Below the pieces are notes generated by a model that saw nothing but the letters and a program-made list of their open reading frames with translations, did no database searches and had not been told where the DNA came from. DNA of 64,000 nt from Streptomyces anulatus (GTDB taxonomy: Bacteria > Actinomycetota > Actinomycetes > Streptomycetales > Streptomycetaceae). Of this stretch, positions 26,847 to 36,063 are shown piece by piece. Positions within the stretch are counted from its first letter, which is position 1, and the number at the start of each line of letters is the position of its first letter. The DNA lies in the NCBI RefSeq assembly GCF_000721175.1, contig NZ_JOEZ01000030.1, positions 1 through 64,000 of the forward strand, read 5' to 3'. The position numbers and the translations under genes were made by a program.

Positions 26847-28017
26847 ATGCACATCTCGGTCGCCCTGCTGCTGGAGCTGGGCATCATCCTCGCTTTCCTG
26901 AGCATGCTCGGCACGCTGGCCCGACGCTTCGCCCTGTCCCCCGTCCCGTTGTATCTCCTGGCCGGCCTGGCGCTGGGAGAGGGAGGAATCGCCCCCGTCC
27001 CGGCAGCCGGCTCCTTCGTGGAGACCGGCGCGGGCATCGGCGTCGTCCTTCTGCTGCTGGTGCTCGGTCTCGAGTTCACCGTGCCGGAGTTCACGGTCAG
27101 TCTGCGCCGCCATCTGCCCTCGGCATGGGTCGATCTCGTACTGAACGCGACCCCCGGCGCGGTGGCGGGATGGCTGTTCGGGCTGGACGCCGGAGGCATC
27201 CTCGCGCTCGCCGGGGTGACCTACATCTCCTCCTCGGGAATCATCGCCCGGCTCCTGGGCGACCTGCGGAGGATGAGCAACCGGGAGACCCCGGCAGTAC
27301 TGTCCGTGCTGGTGCTGGAAGACTTCGCGATGGCCGCGTACCTTCCGCTGCTCGCCGTCGTGGCCGCCGGAGGCACATGGCAGCAGGCCCTGCTCGGAGT
27401 GCTGCTGGCCCTGGGCGCCGTCGTGGCCGCGCTGACCATGTCCTACTGGTGGGGGCATCATCTGGGGCGACTGCTGTCGCACCCCGACGCGGAGCAGCTG
27501 CTGCTGCGCGTCCTCGGCGTGACACTCGTCGTGGCGGCCCTCGCGGAGGCCGTCCACGTCTCGGCGGCGGTCGGCGCCTTCCTGGTCGGGCTCTCCCTCA
27601 CGGGCGAAGCGGCCGACCGGGCACGGAAGGTACTGAGCCCGCTGCGAGACCTGTTCGCCGCGGTGTTCTTTCTCGCCATCGGCCTGTCCATCCCGCCGGA
27701 CTCGCTGCTGCCTGTACTTCCGGTCGCCTTGCTCCTGGCCGTTGTCACCGCCGCGACGAAGGTGGCGTCCGGTTGGTACGCGGCACGCCGCGCGGGAGTG
27801 GGACGCCGAGGACGGCTGCGGGCGGGGACCGCGCTCATCGCCCGGGGCGAGTTCTCCATCGTCATCATCGGCCTCATGGGCAACGGCCATGACCGGCTCC
27901 CTGGTCGCCGCCTACGTCCTCCTGCTCGCCGTGGCCGGCCCCGTCATCACCCGCTTCACCGGACCGCGCCCGTCCGATGCGAAGCGCTCACCGCGACGCC
28001 GCATGCGCGTGTGCTGA
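26847..28017 (+). pseudogene. CPA2 cation:proton antiporter (KhtU-like), frameshifted near the C-terminus
   Basis: The frame encodes a normal Na+/H+ exchanger-fold protein with about a dozen helices (YLLAGLALGEGG, VLLLLVLGLEF, YISSSGIIARLL, LVLEDFAMAAYLP, ALIARGEFSIVIIGL). After residue about 348 the frame departs from the family. The expected final helix, GSLVAAYVLLLAVAGPVITR, is in the next frame and stops at 28017. Removing one C near 27893 restores a protein of about 389 residues, the usual length. As written, translation would run to 28322 with a foreign 143-residue tail. It is a sequencing error or a real inactivation; an N-terminal product might still form. Confidence 0.78.
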
Positions 28018-28412
28018 TCCGTCAGACGGCGGACGCCAGACGGCAGACGGCAGACGGCAGACGGCACCGAGATCTCCGCACGGAGGGGCTTCAGCCTCGA
28101 AGGACCGGCGTACGAGCCTGCGACAGCGCGTGGGCCGGGCGGCCCGGCCGAGAGCCCGGCCACGCGGAACGGGCCGCCGCAAAGCTGAATCCCGCGCTTC
28201 TCCCTCATCCGGTACTGCTCTGGGCCGCGCAGCGGTGCAACCGGGCAGGCAAGTGGGGCCGAACGGCTCACCAGCGGGTCCTGTCGGTACATGACTCATG
28301 CCCCTGCCAGCGGGCAGCCTGAGTCAGGAGTCTTCGCAACAGGCGAATGCGTCTGCGACCGGCAGCATGCCACCGACCGGACAGCCGCCGGAGGAAGAAG
28401 GGAACCGGCACG
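28018..28412. other. 395-bp intergenic region with 7-bp tandem repeats
   Basis: CAGACGG occurs four times head to tail at 28037-28064, with a fifth copy at 28023. No gene is recognised. The open frame running through it is the run-on of the frameshifted antiporter. Confidence 0.6.
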
Positions 28413-28868
28413 ATGATCACCACCACGATGACCGCGGCCCTGCCGCCCGCCCACCGGAACAGGCTGATGCGCACGGCCAGGGAAGCCGTCTTCGAGCCGG
28501 GTACCCGTCTGCTTGAGGAGGGCGGGCCGGCAGACCGGTTCTGGATCATTCGGAGCGGCACCGTCGCTCTCGACTCGCAAGTCCCCGGGCAGCGGGCCCC
28601 GACCATCGGCTCTCTGGGTCACGAGGAGCTCCTCGGCTGGTCCTGGCACTTCCCGCCCTACCGGTGGCAGCTGGGCGCCCAGGCCGTGAGCCCGGTGCGC
28701 GCCTGGGAATTCGACGCGGCGACCGTGCGGGCCATGTGTGCCGCGGACGCGGAGTTCGGGCGATCGATCGCTGTCTGGGTCGGCTCGGTGGTCGCCTGCC
28801 GGCTCCAGGCGTCACGCAAGCGGCTCCTCGACCTGAACGCCCCTCGCGGCGGCGAAGACGGAACATGA
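28413..28868 (+). CDS. Stand-alone cyclic-nucleotide-binding domain protein
   Basis: A 151-residue protein consisting of one cNMP-binding (CRP-type) beta-roll: FEPGTRLLEEGGPADRFWII, RSGTVALDS, and the phosphate-cassette region IGSLGHEELLGWSW. It has no helix-turn-helix after the beta-roll, so it is not a classical Crp/Fnr activator. The canonical phosphate-binding Arg-Ala pair (RxA) is not seen after GWSWHFPPYRWQL, so ligand binding is uncertain. ATG at 28413 is near GGAAGAAGGG. It may sense a signal for the neighbouring USPs. Confidence 0.75.
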   Translation: MITTTMTAALPPAHRNRLMRTAREAVFEPGTRLLEEGGPADRFWIIRSGTVALDSQVPGQRAPTIGSLGHEELLGWSWHFPPYRWQLGAQAVSPVRAWEFDAATVRAMCAADAEFGRSIAVWVGSVVACRLQASRKRLLDLNAPRGGEDGT

Positions 28869-28918
28869 GCGCGCCCTTCGCACACTGCCGGCCGTGTCGC
28901 GCACCATGCGGGCGGTGC

Positions 28919-28948
28919 GGTGGTCCGCCGGGCGGCCGGCGGACCACC
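28919..28948 (+). terminator. Hairpin after the cNMP-domain gene
   Basis: GGTGGTCCGCCGG pairs perfectly with CCGGCGGACCACC (13 bp) over a GCGG loop, 50 bp past the stop at 28868. The surrounding 28869-29174 contains no recognisable gene. Confidence 0.7.
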
Positions 28949-29174
28949 TCGGTCCTGGTCCCTCACAGCGTCACCTCTGCCGTGCCCTGGGCACGGTAGT
29001 AGGCACCGTCCACCGGCTCCGTCGCACAGTCCGGCGAGTCAGCTGTCCTGTTACCGCGAACTCTCCGGCAGGGCGGTCTGCCGCGTGTCGCGGGTGAACG
29101 GGTAGGCCACCGCCTGGCAGAAACCGGTCCGCTCTCCCCGTCGTCCCCGTCGTCCCGCGTCGGAGCCTTTGCCC

Positions 29175-30038
29175 TCACTCCGGTTCGGGCACGACCACGA
29201 CAGGGCAGCCGGAGTGGTGCAGGACCGTGTGGGCGACCCGTCCGAGACGGGGTCCCAGGCGGCCGGGACGCCGTCGGCCGACGATGAGGAGGCCGGCGTC
29301 TCGCGAGGCGGCCAGGAGGACCCTGTGGGCGGGGCCCTCCACCGTGCGCCGACGCAGCCGAAGCTCCACGGGAGCGTCGGCGAGAGCTTCCTCCAGCTCC
29401 TTGGCCGCCCGTTCCTCGTGCAGGCGCTCGGGATCACCCGCGAGCAGAGGGTGGTCGACCGTCTCGTGCACGGGGCACCGCCACGCCCGTACCGCCTCCA
29501 ACGCGACACCGCGCCGCTTCGCCTCCGCGTAGGCGAAGCGCACGGCCGCTGTCGGCGCGTCGGCCACTCCGACGACGATGTGGTCCTGGCCTCCGCCGAC
29601 GGCGCGGTTGCTGTGGTTGCCACGGATCACGATGACCGGGCAGTCCGCTTGTGCGGCCACGGTCAGACTGACGGAGCCCAGAAGCAGATCTGCGATACCG
29701 CTGCGTCCACGGGTGCCTACGACCACGGCGGACGCGTCGCGGCTTTCGCGCACGAGGGCGTGCTCGGGCTCCTCCAGCACGTCGGCGGTCGTCACGGGCA
29801 GCTCTGCATGATGGCGCAGCGCCCGCAGGGCCGCGGCCGCGAGGATGTCCTCCGCGGCGACACGCCCGGACGAGCTGCCGACTTCCGGCGCGAGTGCGGG
29901 CCCCTCGTAACGCTCCCACAGGGAGGCGTACACGATCCGCAGGGGCACCCGGCGCAGGGCGGCCTCGTCGGCCGCCCAGTCGACGGCCCGCAGGCTGGGC
30001 TCGGAGCCGTCGACGCCGACGACCAGGGGCAGGTTCAT
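29175..30038 (-). CDS. Universal stress protein, C-terminal ATP motif degenerate
   Basis: A 287-residue two-domain USP. Domain 1 keeps GTRGRSGIADLLLGSVS. Domain 2 has GRRRPGRLGPRLGRVAHTVLHH, where the G-2x-G spacing and the terminal Ser/Thr are lost. The gene begins 5 bp after the alcohol dehydrogenase stop and is the last gene of a USP-ADH-USP operon starting at 31998. Its asymmetry (one competent and one arginine-rich domain) is shared with the USPs at 31099, 32501, 33669 and 36850. Confidence 0.88.
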   Translation of the reverse strand: MNLPLVVGVDGSEPSLRAVDWAADEAALRRVPLRIVYASLWERYEGPALAPEVGSSSGRVAAEDILAAAALRALRHHAELPVTTADVLEEPEHALVRESRDASAVVVGTRGRSGIADLLLGSVSLTVAAQADCPVIVIRGNHSNRAVGGGQDHIVVGVADAPTAAVRFAYAEAKRRGVALEAVRAWRCPVHETVDHPLLAGDPERLHEERAAKELEEALADAPVELRLRRRTVEGPAHRVLLAASRDAGLLIVGRRRPGRLGPRLGRVAHTVLHHSGCPVVVVPEPE

Positions 30039-30043
30039 CGCTC

Positions 30044-31066
30044 TCAGCCTCCCGCGCCGAGGTCGAAGACGATGCGGGCCTTGACCTGCCCGTGCAGGAC
30101 CTCGTCGATCGATTCGTTGACGGCGGTGAGCGGGCGGGTCTCCTGGATGACCTTCGTCCGGCCGTCCGCGTGGAGCTGGAAGACCTCCGCGAGGTCCTGG
30201 CGGGTGCCGACGATGGAGCCGATCACCGAAGTGCCGTTGAGCACGGTGTCGAAGATGGGCACCTGGATGGTGCCGTGCGCGGGCAGGGCCACCATGACGA
30301 GCTTCCCACCGCGCCGCAGACCCGAGTTGACGGCTTCGAAGGCGGCCGGGCTGACGGCGAGAGCGAGTGCGGCGTGAGCGCCGCCGTGCCGCTTCAGCTC
30401 CGCCCCGACGTCCTGGGTACGGGCGTCGATGAGGATGTCGGCCCCCAGTTCACGGGCGAGTTCCAGCTTCTCGTCGGTGACGTCGATGGCGGCGACGGTG
30501 GCTCCGGCGATCTTCGCGTACTGCACCGCCAGATGGCCGAGACCGCCCACCCCGGAGATGGCGACGAGCTGTGCCGGCCGGACGCCGGCGACCTTCAGGG
30601 CCTTGTAGGTGGTGACGCCCGCGCAGGTCAGCGGGGCCGCGTCGACGGCGCTGACGCCCTCTGGCACCAGCTGGGCGAAGTTGGCCCAGGCCAGCATCTT
30701 CTCGGCGTATCCGCCGTCGCAGCCGTAACCGGTGTTGACCTGGCTCTCGCACAGCGTCTCCCACCCCGACAGGCAGTGCTCGCACCGCCCGCACGCGCTG
30801 CCGAGCCACGGCACGGCGACCCGTTGACCGACGGCGAGATGAGTGACACCCTCGCCGAGCTTCTCCACGAGGCCGACACCTTCGTGACCGGGCACGAACG
30901 GCGGGGTGGGCTTGACGGGCCAGTCACCGTGCGCGGCGTGGATGTCGGTGTGGCACAGCCCGGACGCCTCTACGCGGACGCGGACCTGTCCGGGGCCGGG
31001 CTCGGGGTCGGGGCGCTCCTCGATGACCAGGGGCTGACCGAATTCCCGTACGACCGCTGCCTTCAT
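30044..31066 (-). CDS. Zinc-dependent alcohol dehydrogenase (AdhP-like)
   Basis: A 340-residue MDR alcohol dehydrogenase. Catalytic zinc ligands are the Cys of GLCHTDIH and the His-Glu of PGHEGVG. The structural zinc site is CGRCEHCLSGWETLC (four Cys), and the NAD loop is SGVGGLGHLAVQYAK. It interconverts alcohols and aldehydes with NAD. In the island it could recycle NADH under oxygen limitation, together with pyruvate formate-lyase. It lies between two USP genes in one operon, 32 bp after the first. Confidence 0.93.
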   Translation of the reverse strand: MKAAVVREFGQPLVIEERPDPEPGPGQVRVRVEASGLCHTDIHAAHGDWPVKPTPPFVPGHEGVGLVEKLGEGVTHLAVGQRVAVPWLGSACGRCEHCLSGWETLCESQVNTGYGCDGGYAEKMLAWANFAQLVPEGVSAVDAAPLTCAGVTTYKALKVAGVRPAQLVAISGVGGLGHLAVQYAKIAGATVAAIDVTDEKLELARELGADILIDARTQDVGAELKRHGGAHAALALAVSPAAFEAVNSGLRRGGKLVMVALPAHGTIQVPIFDTVLNGTSVIGSIVGTRQDLAEVFQLHADGRTKVIQETRPLTAVNESIDEVLHGQVKARIVFDLGAGG

Positions 31067-31098
31067 GATGTCCTCGTTCTCTTGTGTCCGGATGTGCG

Positions 31099-31998
31099 TC
31101 AGGCGTGTGCGACGACGGCGACGGGCGCGGTGGAGTGGTGGAGCACCGCGTGGGTAACGGCACCGATGTGGATGCCGATGGGGTTACGGCGTACGCGCCG
31201 GCCGACGACGACGAGGGAGGCGTCACGGGAGGCGTCGACCAGGAGAGCGGCGGCGCTACCCGGGCGGGACACCTCGACGACCTCGACGTCCGGATACTTC
31301 TGCCGCCACGGACGCAGGGTCTCGGCGAGTGCGGCGGCCCTCTGGCGGGAGAACTCCTCGTGGTCCTCGAAACCCGGCCCGATGGTGTACACGGCATAGG
31401 GCCACGAGTCCCAGGCCTGGACCGCGTACAAGGCGGTCTCGCGGCGCTTCGCCTCCTCGAAGGCGAAGGCGATGACGGCGTCGTCGGGGCTGCCCAGGCC
31501 GAGGACGACGGGCCGGAACGCAGTGGCGGCGGACGGAATGCCCGCGGGGTCCATGACGTGCTCGTCGGCGGCCTGCTCCCCGGCGCGCACCAGGACCACG
31601 GGCACCTTGGTCCGGGCGATCACGGCCTGTCCGACGGAGCCCACGAGGAATCCGCCGAGCCCGCTCAGCGCCCGGGACCCGAGGACCAGCAACTCCGCGT
31701 CGCCGGCGGCTTCTACGAGGGCCTCGGTCGGCGTCCCGGTACGCTGCTCGGTGCTCACCTCGACCCCTGGGTGACGCAGTCTCAGCCCTTCGGCGGCTTC
31801 GCGGGGGACCCGCTCGGTCCAGTGCTGGTGGGTCTCTGCTCCCAGGAGCGGGGCCTGGGCCATCGGCTCCGGCACCGGCATCCACACGTGGATCAGCCGT
31901 ACCGGCAGGTCACGCAGTTTCGCCTCGCGCGCCGCCCATTCGGCAGCGGCTCCGCTCTCGGCCGATCCGTCGAGTCCTACGGTGATCGTGCGGGCCAT
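31099..31998 (-). CDS. Universal stress protein, close paralogue of the USP at 36850
   Basis: A 299-residue two-domain USP. Domain 1 is GSRALSGLGGFLVGSVG. Domain 2 is degenerate (GRRVRRNPIGIHIGAVTHAV). It is very similar to the USP at 36850 throughout: both contain GAETHQHWTE, REAA, LRHPGVEV and GEQAADEHV or GERAADEHV. ATG at 31998 follows GAGGAGACC. Two exact DosR-like boxes lie 65-98 bp upstream. It is the first gene of the USP-ADH-USP operon. Confidence 0.9.
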   Translation of the reverse strand: MARTITVGLDGSAESGAAAEWAAREAKLRDLPVRLIHVWMPVPEPMAQAPLLGAETHQHWTERVPREAAEGLRLRHPGVEVSTEQRTGTPTEALVEAAGDAELLVLGSRALSGLGGFLVGSVGQAVIARTKVPVVLVRAGEQAADEHVMDPAGIPSAATAFRPVVLGLGSPDDAVIAFAFEEAKRRETALYAVQAWDSWPYAVYTIGPGFEDHEEFSRQRAAALAETLRPWRQKYPDVEVVEVSRPGSAAALLVDASRDASLVVVGRRVRRNPIGIHIGAVTHAVLHHSTAPVAVVAHA

Positions 31999-32062
31999 GA
32001 TGGTCTCCTCCGGTGTCGGATGCTCTGGTTCCAGCTTCGCGTTCGGCAGGTTCTCGCGGCAG

Positions 32063-32096
32063 GGGCCGCTGGTCCCCCGCAGGGGCCGACCGGCCC
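32063..32096. promoter_or_regulatory. Tandem DosR-box-like palindromes, 20 bp apart, exact consensus
   Basis: Box 1 (32063-32076) is GGGCC-GCTG-GTCCC and box 2 (32083-32096) is GGGCC-GACC-GGCCC. Centre-to-centre spacing is 20 bp, two helical turns. They lie 65-98 bp upstream of the USP gene starting at 31998. Box 1 is identical to the box at 37820 ahead of the paralogous USP. The remaining sequence to 32500 shows no gene. Confidence 0.7.
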
Positions 32097-32500
32097 CATC
32101 GGTGCGGGTGAGCGGCGGTCCGGGGCACCGGGGGTGCTCAGCCGCAGGCACCCGTTGCCCGGGACGGCCGGAAGCGGACGGCCACAGCCGCGCCGGGTCG
32201 AGCGGCACCGGGCGGGTACCGCTCGACCCGGCGCGGCCGGAGCGGTCCGCCCGGGCCGCTCCGGCCGGCGCGGGAGAGAAGGCATCGCACCGGGCCGACC
32301 ACGACGTGACAAGTGAAGGCCGGTACGCCGTCGTCGGTGCTCGGCAGCCGCACTTCTGTGCCGGGAATCCGCTCGGTCCGCTGCTGCGCGGCACCGGTGC
32401 CCGCGAGCACCGTGCGGCATTCCCCGCGTGTGTGTGAGGTACTGAGGTCTCTCCCCCCACGCCCCTTCGTCAGCACGGCGAGGCGATGCGGGCGGCGGTC

Positions 32501-33376
32501 CTACCTGGGGGGACAGTCGTGAGGCACGACCGCCACGGGGGCAGTGGCGTGGTGCAGAACGGCGTGGGTGACCGGGCCGAGGCGTCGCAGGCCCGCCTCG
32601 TGACTGCGCCGCCCGACGACCACGAGGCCGGCACCTGCGCTGTTGGACAGCAGGACCTCGGCGGCCGAGCCGATCTCGAAGTGCTTGACGACCTCGACCT
32701 GCGGATACTTGTCGAGCCACGGCTCGAGGGTCTCGGCCAGGACCTCCCTGTTGATCTGCTCCAGACCGTTCGCCTCGTCGGCCAGGTACAGCGAACCCGG
32801 ACTCCAGGCGAGGGCCGTCGGGACACTCCAGGCGTTTACGGCGCGCAGGGTCGCTCCGCGTTCGGCCGCGGCTGAGAAGGCGAACTCCAGGACCGCGTCA
32901 CCGATCTGCCCGGGTTCCACGCCGACCACCACCTCCTGAGCCTGCTGGGGCGCGCCGGAATGCGGCTTCCCGACCATGACGACCGGCCCGGCCGCGTGGC
33001 GCAGCACCTTCATCGAGATGGAACCGAGCAGGTAGCCGGTCAGGGTGCCGTAACCGCGCGATCCCAGCACCAGCATGTCGGCGCGTGCGGCTTCGGCCAG
33101 GAGGGTGGGCACCGGGTCGTCGACGATCAGCTCGGTCGTGACGTCCAGGGCCGGATGCTCCCTGGCCACGCGGGACCGGGCCTCGTCGAGCATGTTGCGC
33201 ACCCAGCGCTCCTCGGCCGCCCGGTCTCCGACGTACGCCTCGTCGGTGGGTCGCCAGACCCAGGCGTGGACCAGTCGCAGGGCCGATCGTCGGCGCTCCG
33301 CCTCCTGGGCCGCCCAGTCCGCCGCCGCCGAAGCGTGGTCGGTCCCGTCCAGTCCTACGGTGATGATGCCGGACAT
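32501..33376 (-). CDS. Universal stress protein, C-terminal ATP motif degenerate
   Basis: A 291-residue two-domain USP. Domain 1 has an intact GSRGYGTLTGYLLGSIS motif. Domain 2 has GRRSHEAGLRRLGPVTHAVLHH, which lacks the glycine spacing. ATG at 33376 follows AGGAGGCAAC. It stands alone on its transcript, with candidate boxes 103-136 bp upstream (33479-33512). It is more divergent from the 31099/36850 pair than they are from each other. Confidence 0.9.
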   Translation of the reverse strand: MSGIITVGLDGTDHASAAADWAAQEAERRRSALRLVHAWVWRPTDEAYVGDRAAEERWVRNMLDEARSRVAREHPALDVTTELIVDDPVPTLLAEAARADMLVLGSRGYGTLTGYLLGSISMKVLRHAAGPVVMVGKPHSGAPQQAQEVVVGVEPGQIGDAVLEFAFSAAAERGATLRAVNAWSVPTALAWSPGSLYLADEANGLEQINREVLAETLEPWLDKYPQVEVVKHFEIGSAAEVLLSNSAGAGLVVVGRRSHEAGLRRLGPVTHAVLHHATAPVAVVPHDCPPR

Positions 33377-33478
33377 GTTGCCTCCTGATGCTGTCGCTGG
33401 GAGGGGAAGACTCCAGCGGACGTGCTGACATGATGAAGTGATGGTATGAGCCTCGCACGGGGCCGGCATCCGGCGCTG

Positions 33479-33512
33479 GAGCCGATCGTCCCTGGTGTGG
33501 GCCTGAGCGGCC
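33479..33512. promoter_or_regulatory. Imperfect tandem DosR-box-like sites
   Basis: GAGCC-GATC-GTCCC (33479-33492, one mismatch) is followed 20 bp later by GGGCC-TGAG-CGGCC (33499-33512), whose second half-site is off by one base. They lie upstream of the USP gene starting at 33376. Confidence 0.45.
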
Positions 33513-33668
33513 CTGGTTGTGCTGCCGACGGGGCCTCGAACCGTCTCTCGGCCCGGGAGTGGACGGCGCGACCGCCGGGAGGGCCGCTCCGGGGAGCCGG
33601 TGTGCCGTGGAAGTTGAGACAGCCGACCCGGCGGTCTCTCTGTCAGCGTCGAGCCGACCGTACGCGCT

Positions 33669-34589
33669 TCACAGGTGTGGGACCACTGCGACCGGGGCCG
33701 CGGCGTGGTGCAGCACCGCTTGCGTGACCGGCCCGACGTGCGCGACGAACGGTGAGCGGCGTACACGCCGCCCCACCACCAGCAGTGAGGCGTCCGCGGA
33801 GGCGTCCACGAGGTGGTGGGCGGCCCTGCCGACGACACACTGTTCTGTGACCTCGACCTGCGGGAACGTGCCGCGCCACGGCCGCAGTACGTCCGTGAGC
33901 GCGCTCGCTTCGCGCAGTCCCCGGGCGACCCGGTGGCCGGGGTCGGCGGCTGCGGGGTCGTGGTCGAAGACGGCCGGCGCGGTCCAGCCGTGGATGACCA
34001 GCAGCCCGGCCGCGCGAGCGGTGGCGGCTTCGAAGGCATAGGAGATCAACTCGTCACACGGCCGGGAGAGGTCGAGGCCGAGCACCACATCGAGGTACTG
34101 CCTGCCGGCCGCGCTGCCACCGGCCCTGCCGTCCTCGGCCCGTTCGCCGGGCCGCACGACGACGACCGGGCGCTCGGCACGTGCGATGACGGGCGAGGAC
34201 ACCGATCCGGCCAGGAAACCACCGAGGACACCGAGCCCTCGCGATCCCATCACCAGGACCTCCGCCTGCTCCGTCGCGGAGAGCAGCACCTCCGCGGGGC
34301 GCCCGATGACCTGCTCGACGCTGACGTCGAGGTCGGGATGCCCCTCCCCCAGCCGATCGGCCGTCTCAGCGAGGACGCGCTCCGCCCCGTGCCGGGTCAT
34401 GGTGGTTCCGTCGGATGTGGTGCCCATGCCCCCCGACAGGGCGGGGCTGAAGAGCGGCGAACGGTCCTGCCGGGCATGGAGGAGGTGCAGGGGCAGACCG
34501 CGCAGGCGCGCCTCTCGGGCAGCCCACGCCGCTGCGGCGAGCGACTCGGCCGAGCCGTCCACAGCGGCGATGACGGTACGTCGTGACAT
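33669..34589 (-). CDS. Universal stress protein, C-terminal ATP motif degenerate
   Basis: A 306-residue two-domain USP. Domain 1 is GSRGLGVLGGFLAGSVSS. Domain 2 is GRRVRRSPFVAHVGPVTQAVLHH, the arginine-rich degenerate form. The first domain starts with VIAAVDGSAES. ATG at 34589 follows GGAGGAAACC. I could not find a convincing DosR-like box in the 170 bp upstream; the nearest, GGGC-GACG-GCCC at 34652, has short half-sites. Confidence 0.9.
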   Translation of the reverse strand: MSRRTVIAAVDGSAESLAAAAWAAREARLRGLPLHLLHARQDRSPLFSPALSGGMGTTSDGTTMTRHGAERVLAETADRLGEGHPDLDVSVEQVIGRPAEVLLSATEQAEVLVMGSRGLGVLGGFLAGSVSSPVIARAERPVVVVRPGERAEDGRAGGSAAGRQYLDVVLGLDLSRPCDELISYAFEAATARAAGLLVIHGWTAPAVFDHDPAAADPGHRVARGLREASALTDVLRPWRGTFPQVEVTEQCVVGRAAHHLVDASADASLLVVGRRVRRSPFVAHVGPVTQAVLHHAAAPVAVVPHL

Positions 34590-34759
34590 GGTTTCCTCCG
34601 AATGCGGGGTGCGTCTGGTCGAGGAGCGGCGGCAGAGCGAAGGCGAGGGCAGGGCGACGGCCCGGATGCGGCGCCTGGCGGCGGCGCGCGGGCCGTCGAG
34701 CGCGAGCCGTCCGATCCCGGGAGAGCCGGAAGGGGCGGTACGGCGGTGGGATGGTCCCC

Positions 34760-35554
34760 CTACAGGGCCGGGGTGATCAGTCCGTAGTGTCCGTCGTAGC
34801 GGTGGTAGAGCACGCTGCCCCGGCCGGTGCCGGTGTCGTGGAAGAAGACGAAGGGCAGGCCGGTCAGGCGCAGTCGCTGGACGGCCTCGTCCACATCGCT
34901 CGCGGGGACGGGAACCGTGCTGGCGCTCAGCGGTCCCTCGAAGTCCCGTTGCCGGCCGGTGGTCCCGAGCGACGCCATACGATGCCGGCCGCCGACAGCG
35001 TCCCGGTAGACCACGCTGTCGTGCCCTGAGGCCAGGTCGGTGAAGAGCCAGAAGTCGTGGTCCATGGCCTCCAGGTCGATCACGGCGTCCTGCGGTGTCT
35101 GCCGGGCCAGGCTGAACGACTTGTGCCGGATGATGCGGCGCTCTTCGGCCGGAAGGTGCTGGCGGTGCGGGCGGTGCTCATGACCCGAGCCGTCCCGCCA
35201 CGTCCGGTCGTCCGTGCCACCGCGCGATCCGCGCGCCCTGTTCCGCCGTGCGCGGGCGATGCGCGCGGTCAGGCGTTCCTGCAGGAGATCGACGGCCTCG
35301 AACATGGTGGTCGCGGCGACATGGGCCCGCACCGGCCTGCCGTTGACGTCCACCACGGCCTGAGCCGACGCCGGACGGGCCGCCGAGGCGTTGGCGGCTT
35401 GCGTGAGCTTCACCTGGGCCGACAGGACCGGTTCGCTCACATGGCTGATCACCACGAGCACCTTCCTCCGGGCGTAGGCTTCCGCCCCGTCCGGCACCTG
35501 TCCTCGGTTCCGCACCTGGACGTCGACTTCTTCGCTGGTCCTGAGACCACTCAT
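34760..35554 (-). CDS. Long-form ribosome hibernation factor (HPF/RaiA family) with two C-terminal repeats
   Basis: A 264-residue protein. The N-terminal S30AE domain (about 10-105: VDVQVRNRGQVPDGAEAYAR, VVISHVSEPVLSAQVKLT) would bind the decoding centre of the 30S subunit. It is followed by two copies of the ribosome-dimerisation-type C-terminal domain: IIRHKSFSLARQTPQDAV with MDHDFWLFTDLASGHDSVVY, then LPFVFFHDTGTGRGSVLYHR with YDGHYGLI. Ordinary long HPF has one copy. It matches the dormancy-linked type found in DosR regulons. ATG at 35554 follows GAGGAGGAG. Confidence 0.86.
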   Translation of the reverse strand: MSGLRTSEEVDVQVRNRGQVPDGAEAYARRKVLVVISHVSEPVLSAQVKLTQAANASAARPASAQAVVDVNGRPVRAHVAATTMFEAVDLLQERLTARIARARRNRARGSRGGTDDRTWRDGSGHEHRPHRQHLPAEERRIIRHKSFSLARQTPQDAVIDLEAMDHDFWLFTDLASGHDSVVYRDAVGGRHRMASLGTTGRQRDFEGPLSASTVPVPASDVDEAVQRLRLTGLPFVFFHDTGTGRGSVLYHRYDGHYGLITPAL

Positions 35555-35684
35555 GGCAACTCCTCCTCGGTCTCCCCCAGCCTGGCTCGCGCCGCTCATC
35601 CCCGGCAGTGCCGACGGGTCCGCGCCGAGGTGCCACCCGTACCCGTGGGAGGCCCGTGCGCGAGGACCACCGGACTGCCGGTGA

Positions 35685-35698
35685 GGGCCCTTCGGCCC
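35685..35698. promoter_or_regulatory. DosR-box-like palindrome, exact consensus, upstream of the HPF gene
   Basis: GGGCC-CTTC-GGCCC lies 131 bp upstream of the start at 35554. The rest of 35555-36063 shows no gene; a weaker copy, AGGCC-GGTC-GGGCC, starts at 35958. Confidence 0.55.
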
Positions 35699-36063
35699 AC
35701 AGCCACCCGCGGAGCCCGGAGGGTCGGGAAGGACGGGCGGCGCAGCGCGGACCGCGCTACGCCGCTCGCCGGCAGGCAGCCCGGATCACGTGTCCTCAGG
35801 CGATGCTTCCGGCAGGCGCCCGTGCGGACCCGAGCCGTTCGTGCTCCGGGACGCACCGTGCGGACGGGTGCGGGACACCGCCCGCCGTCCACCGGACCAT
35901 GACGGCTCGTGCGGACCAGGCTCGTGGACCGCCGGTGGAGCGGGCAGGGATCGAAAGAGGCCGGTCGGGCCGGCCGGAGGACACCGCCGCAAAGCCCCTG
36001 CGCAGGTAGGACGATCTCGTGTCGGCGGAAGGTGGGGGCCGATGTCCGGGCGCACCCGGCGGA

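Noticed and set aside
28023..28064. Possible CRISPR-like array
   Set aside because: The 7-bp CAGACGG units are adjacent without spacers; it is a simple tandem repeat.
28018..28322. C-terminal extension of the antiporter
   Set aside because: It is low-complexity and unrelated to the family, and the genuine last helix is encoded in the adjacent frame ending at 28017.
34652..34663. DosR-like box upstream of the USP gene at 33669
   Set aside because: GGGC-GACG-GCCC has 4-base half-sites, one short of the consensus, so I did not count it.
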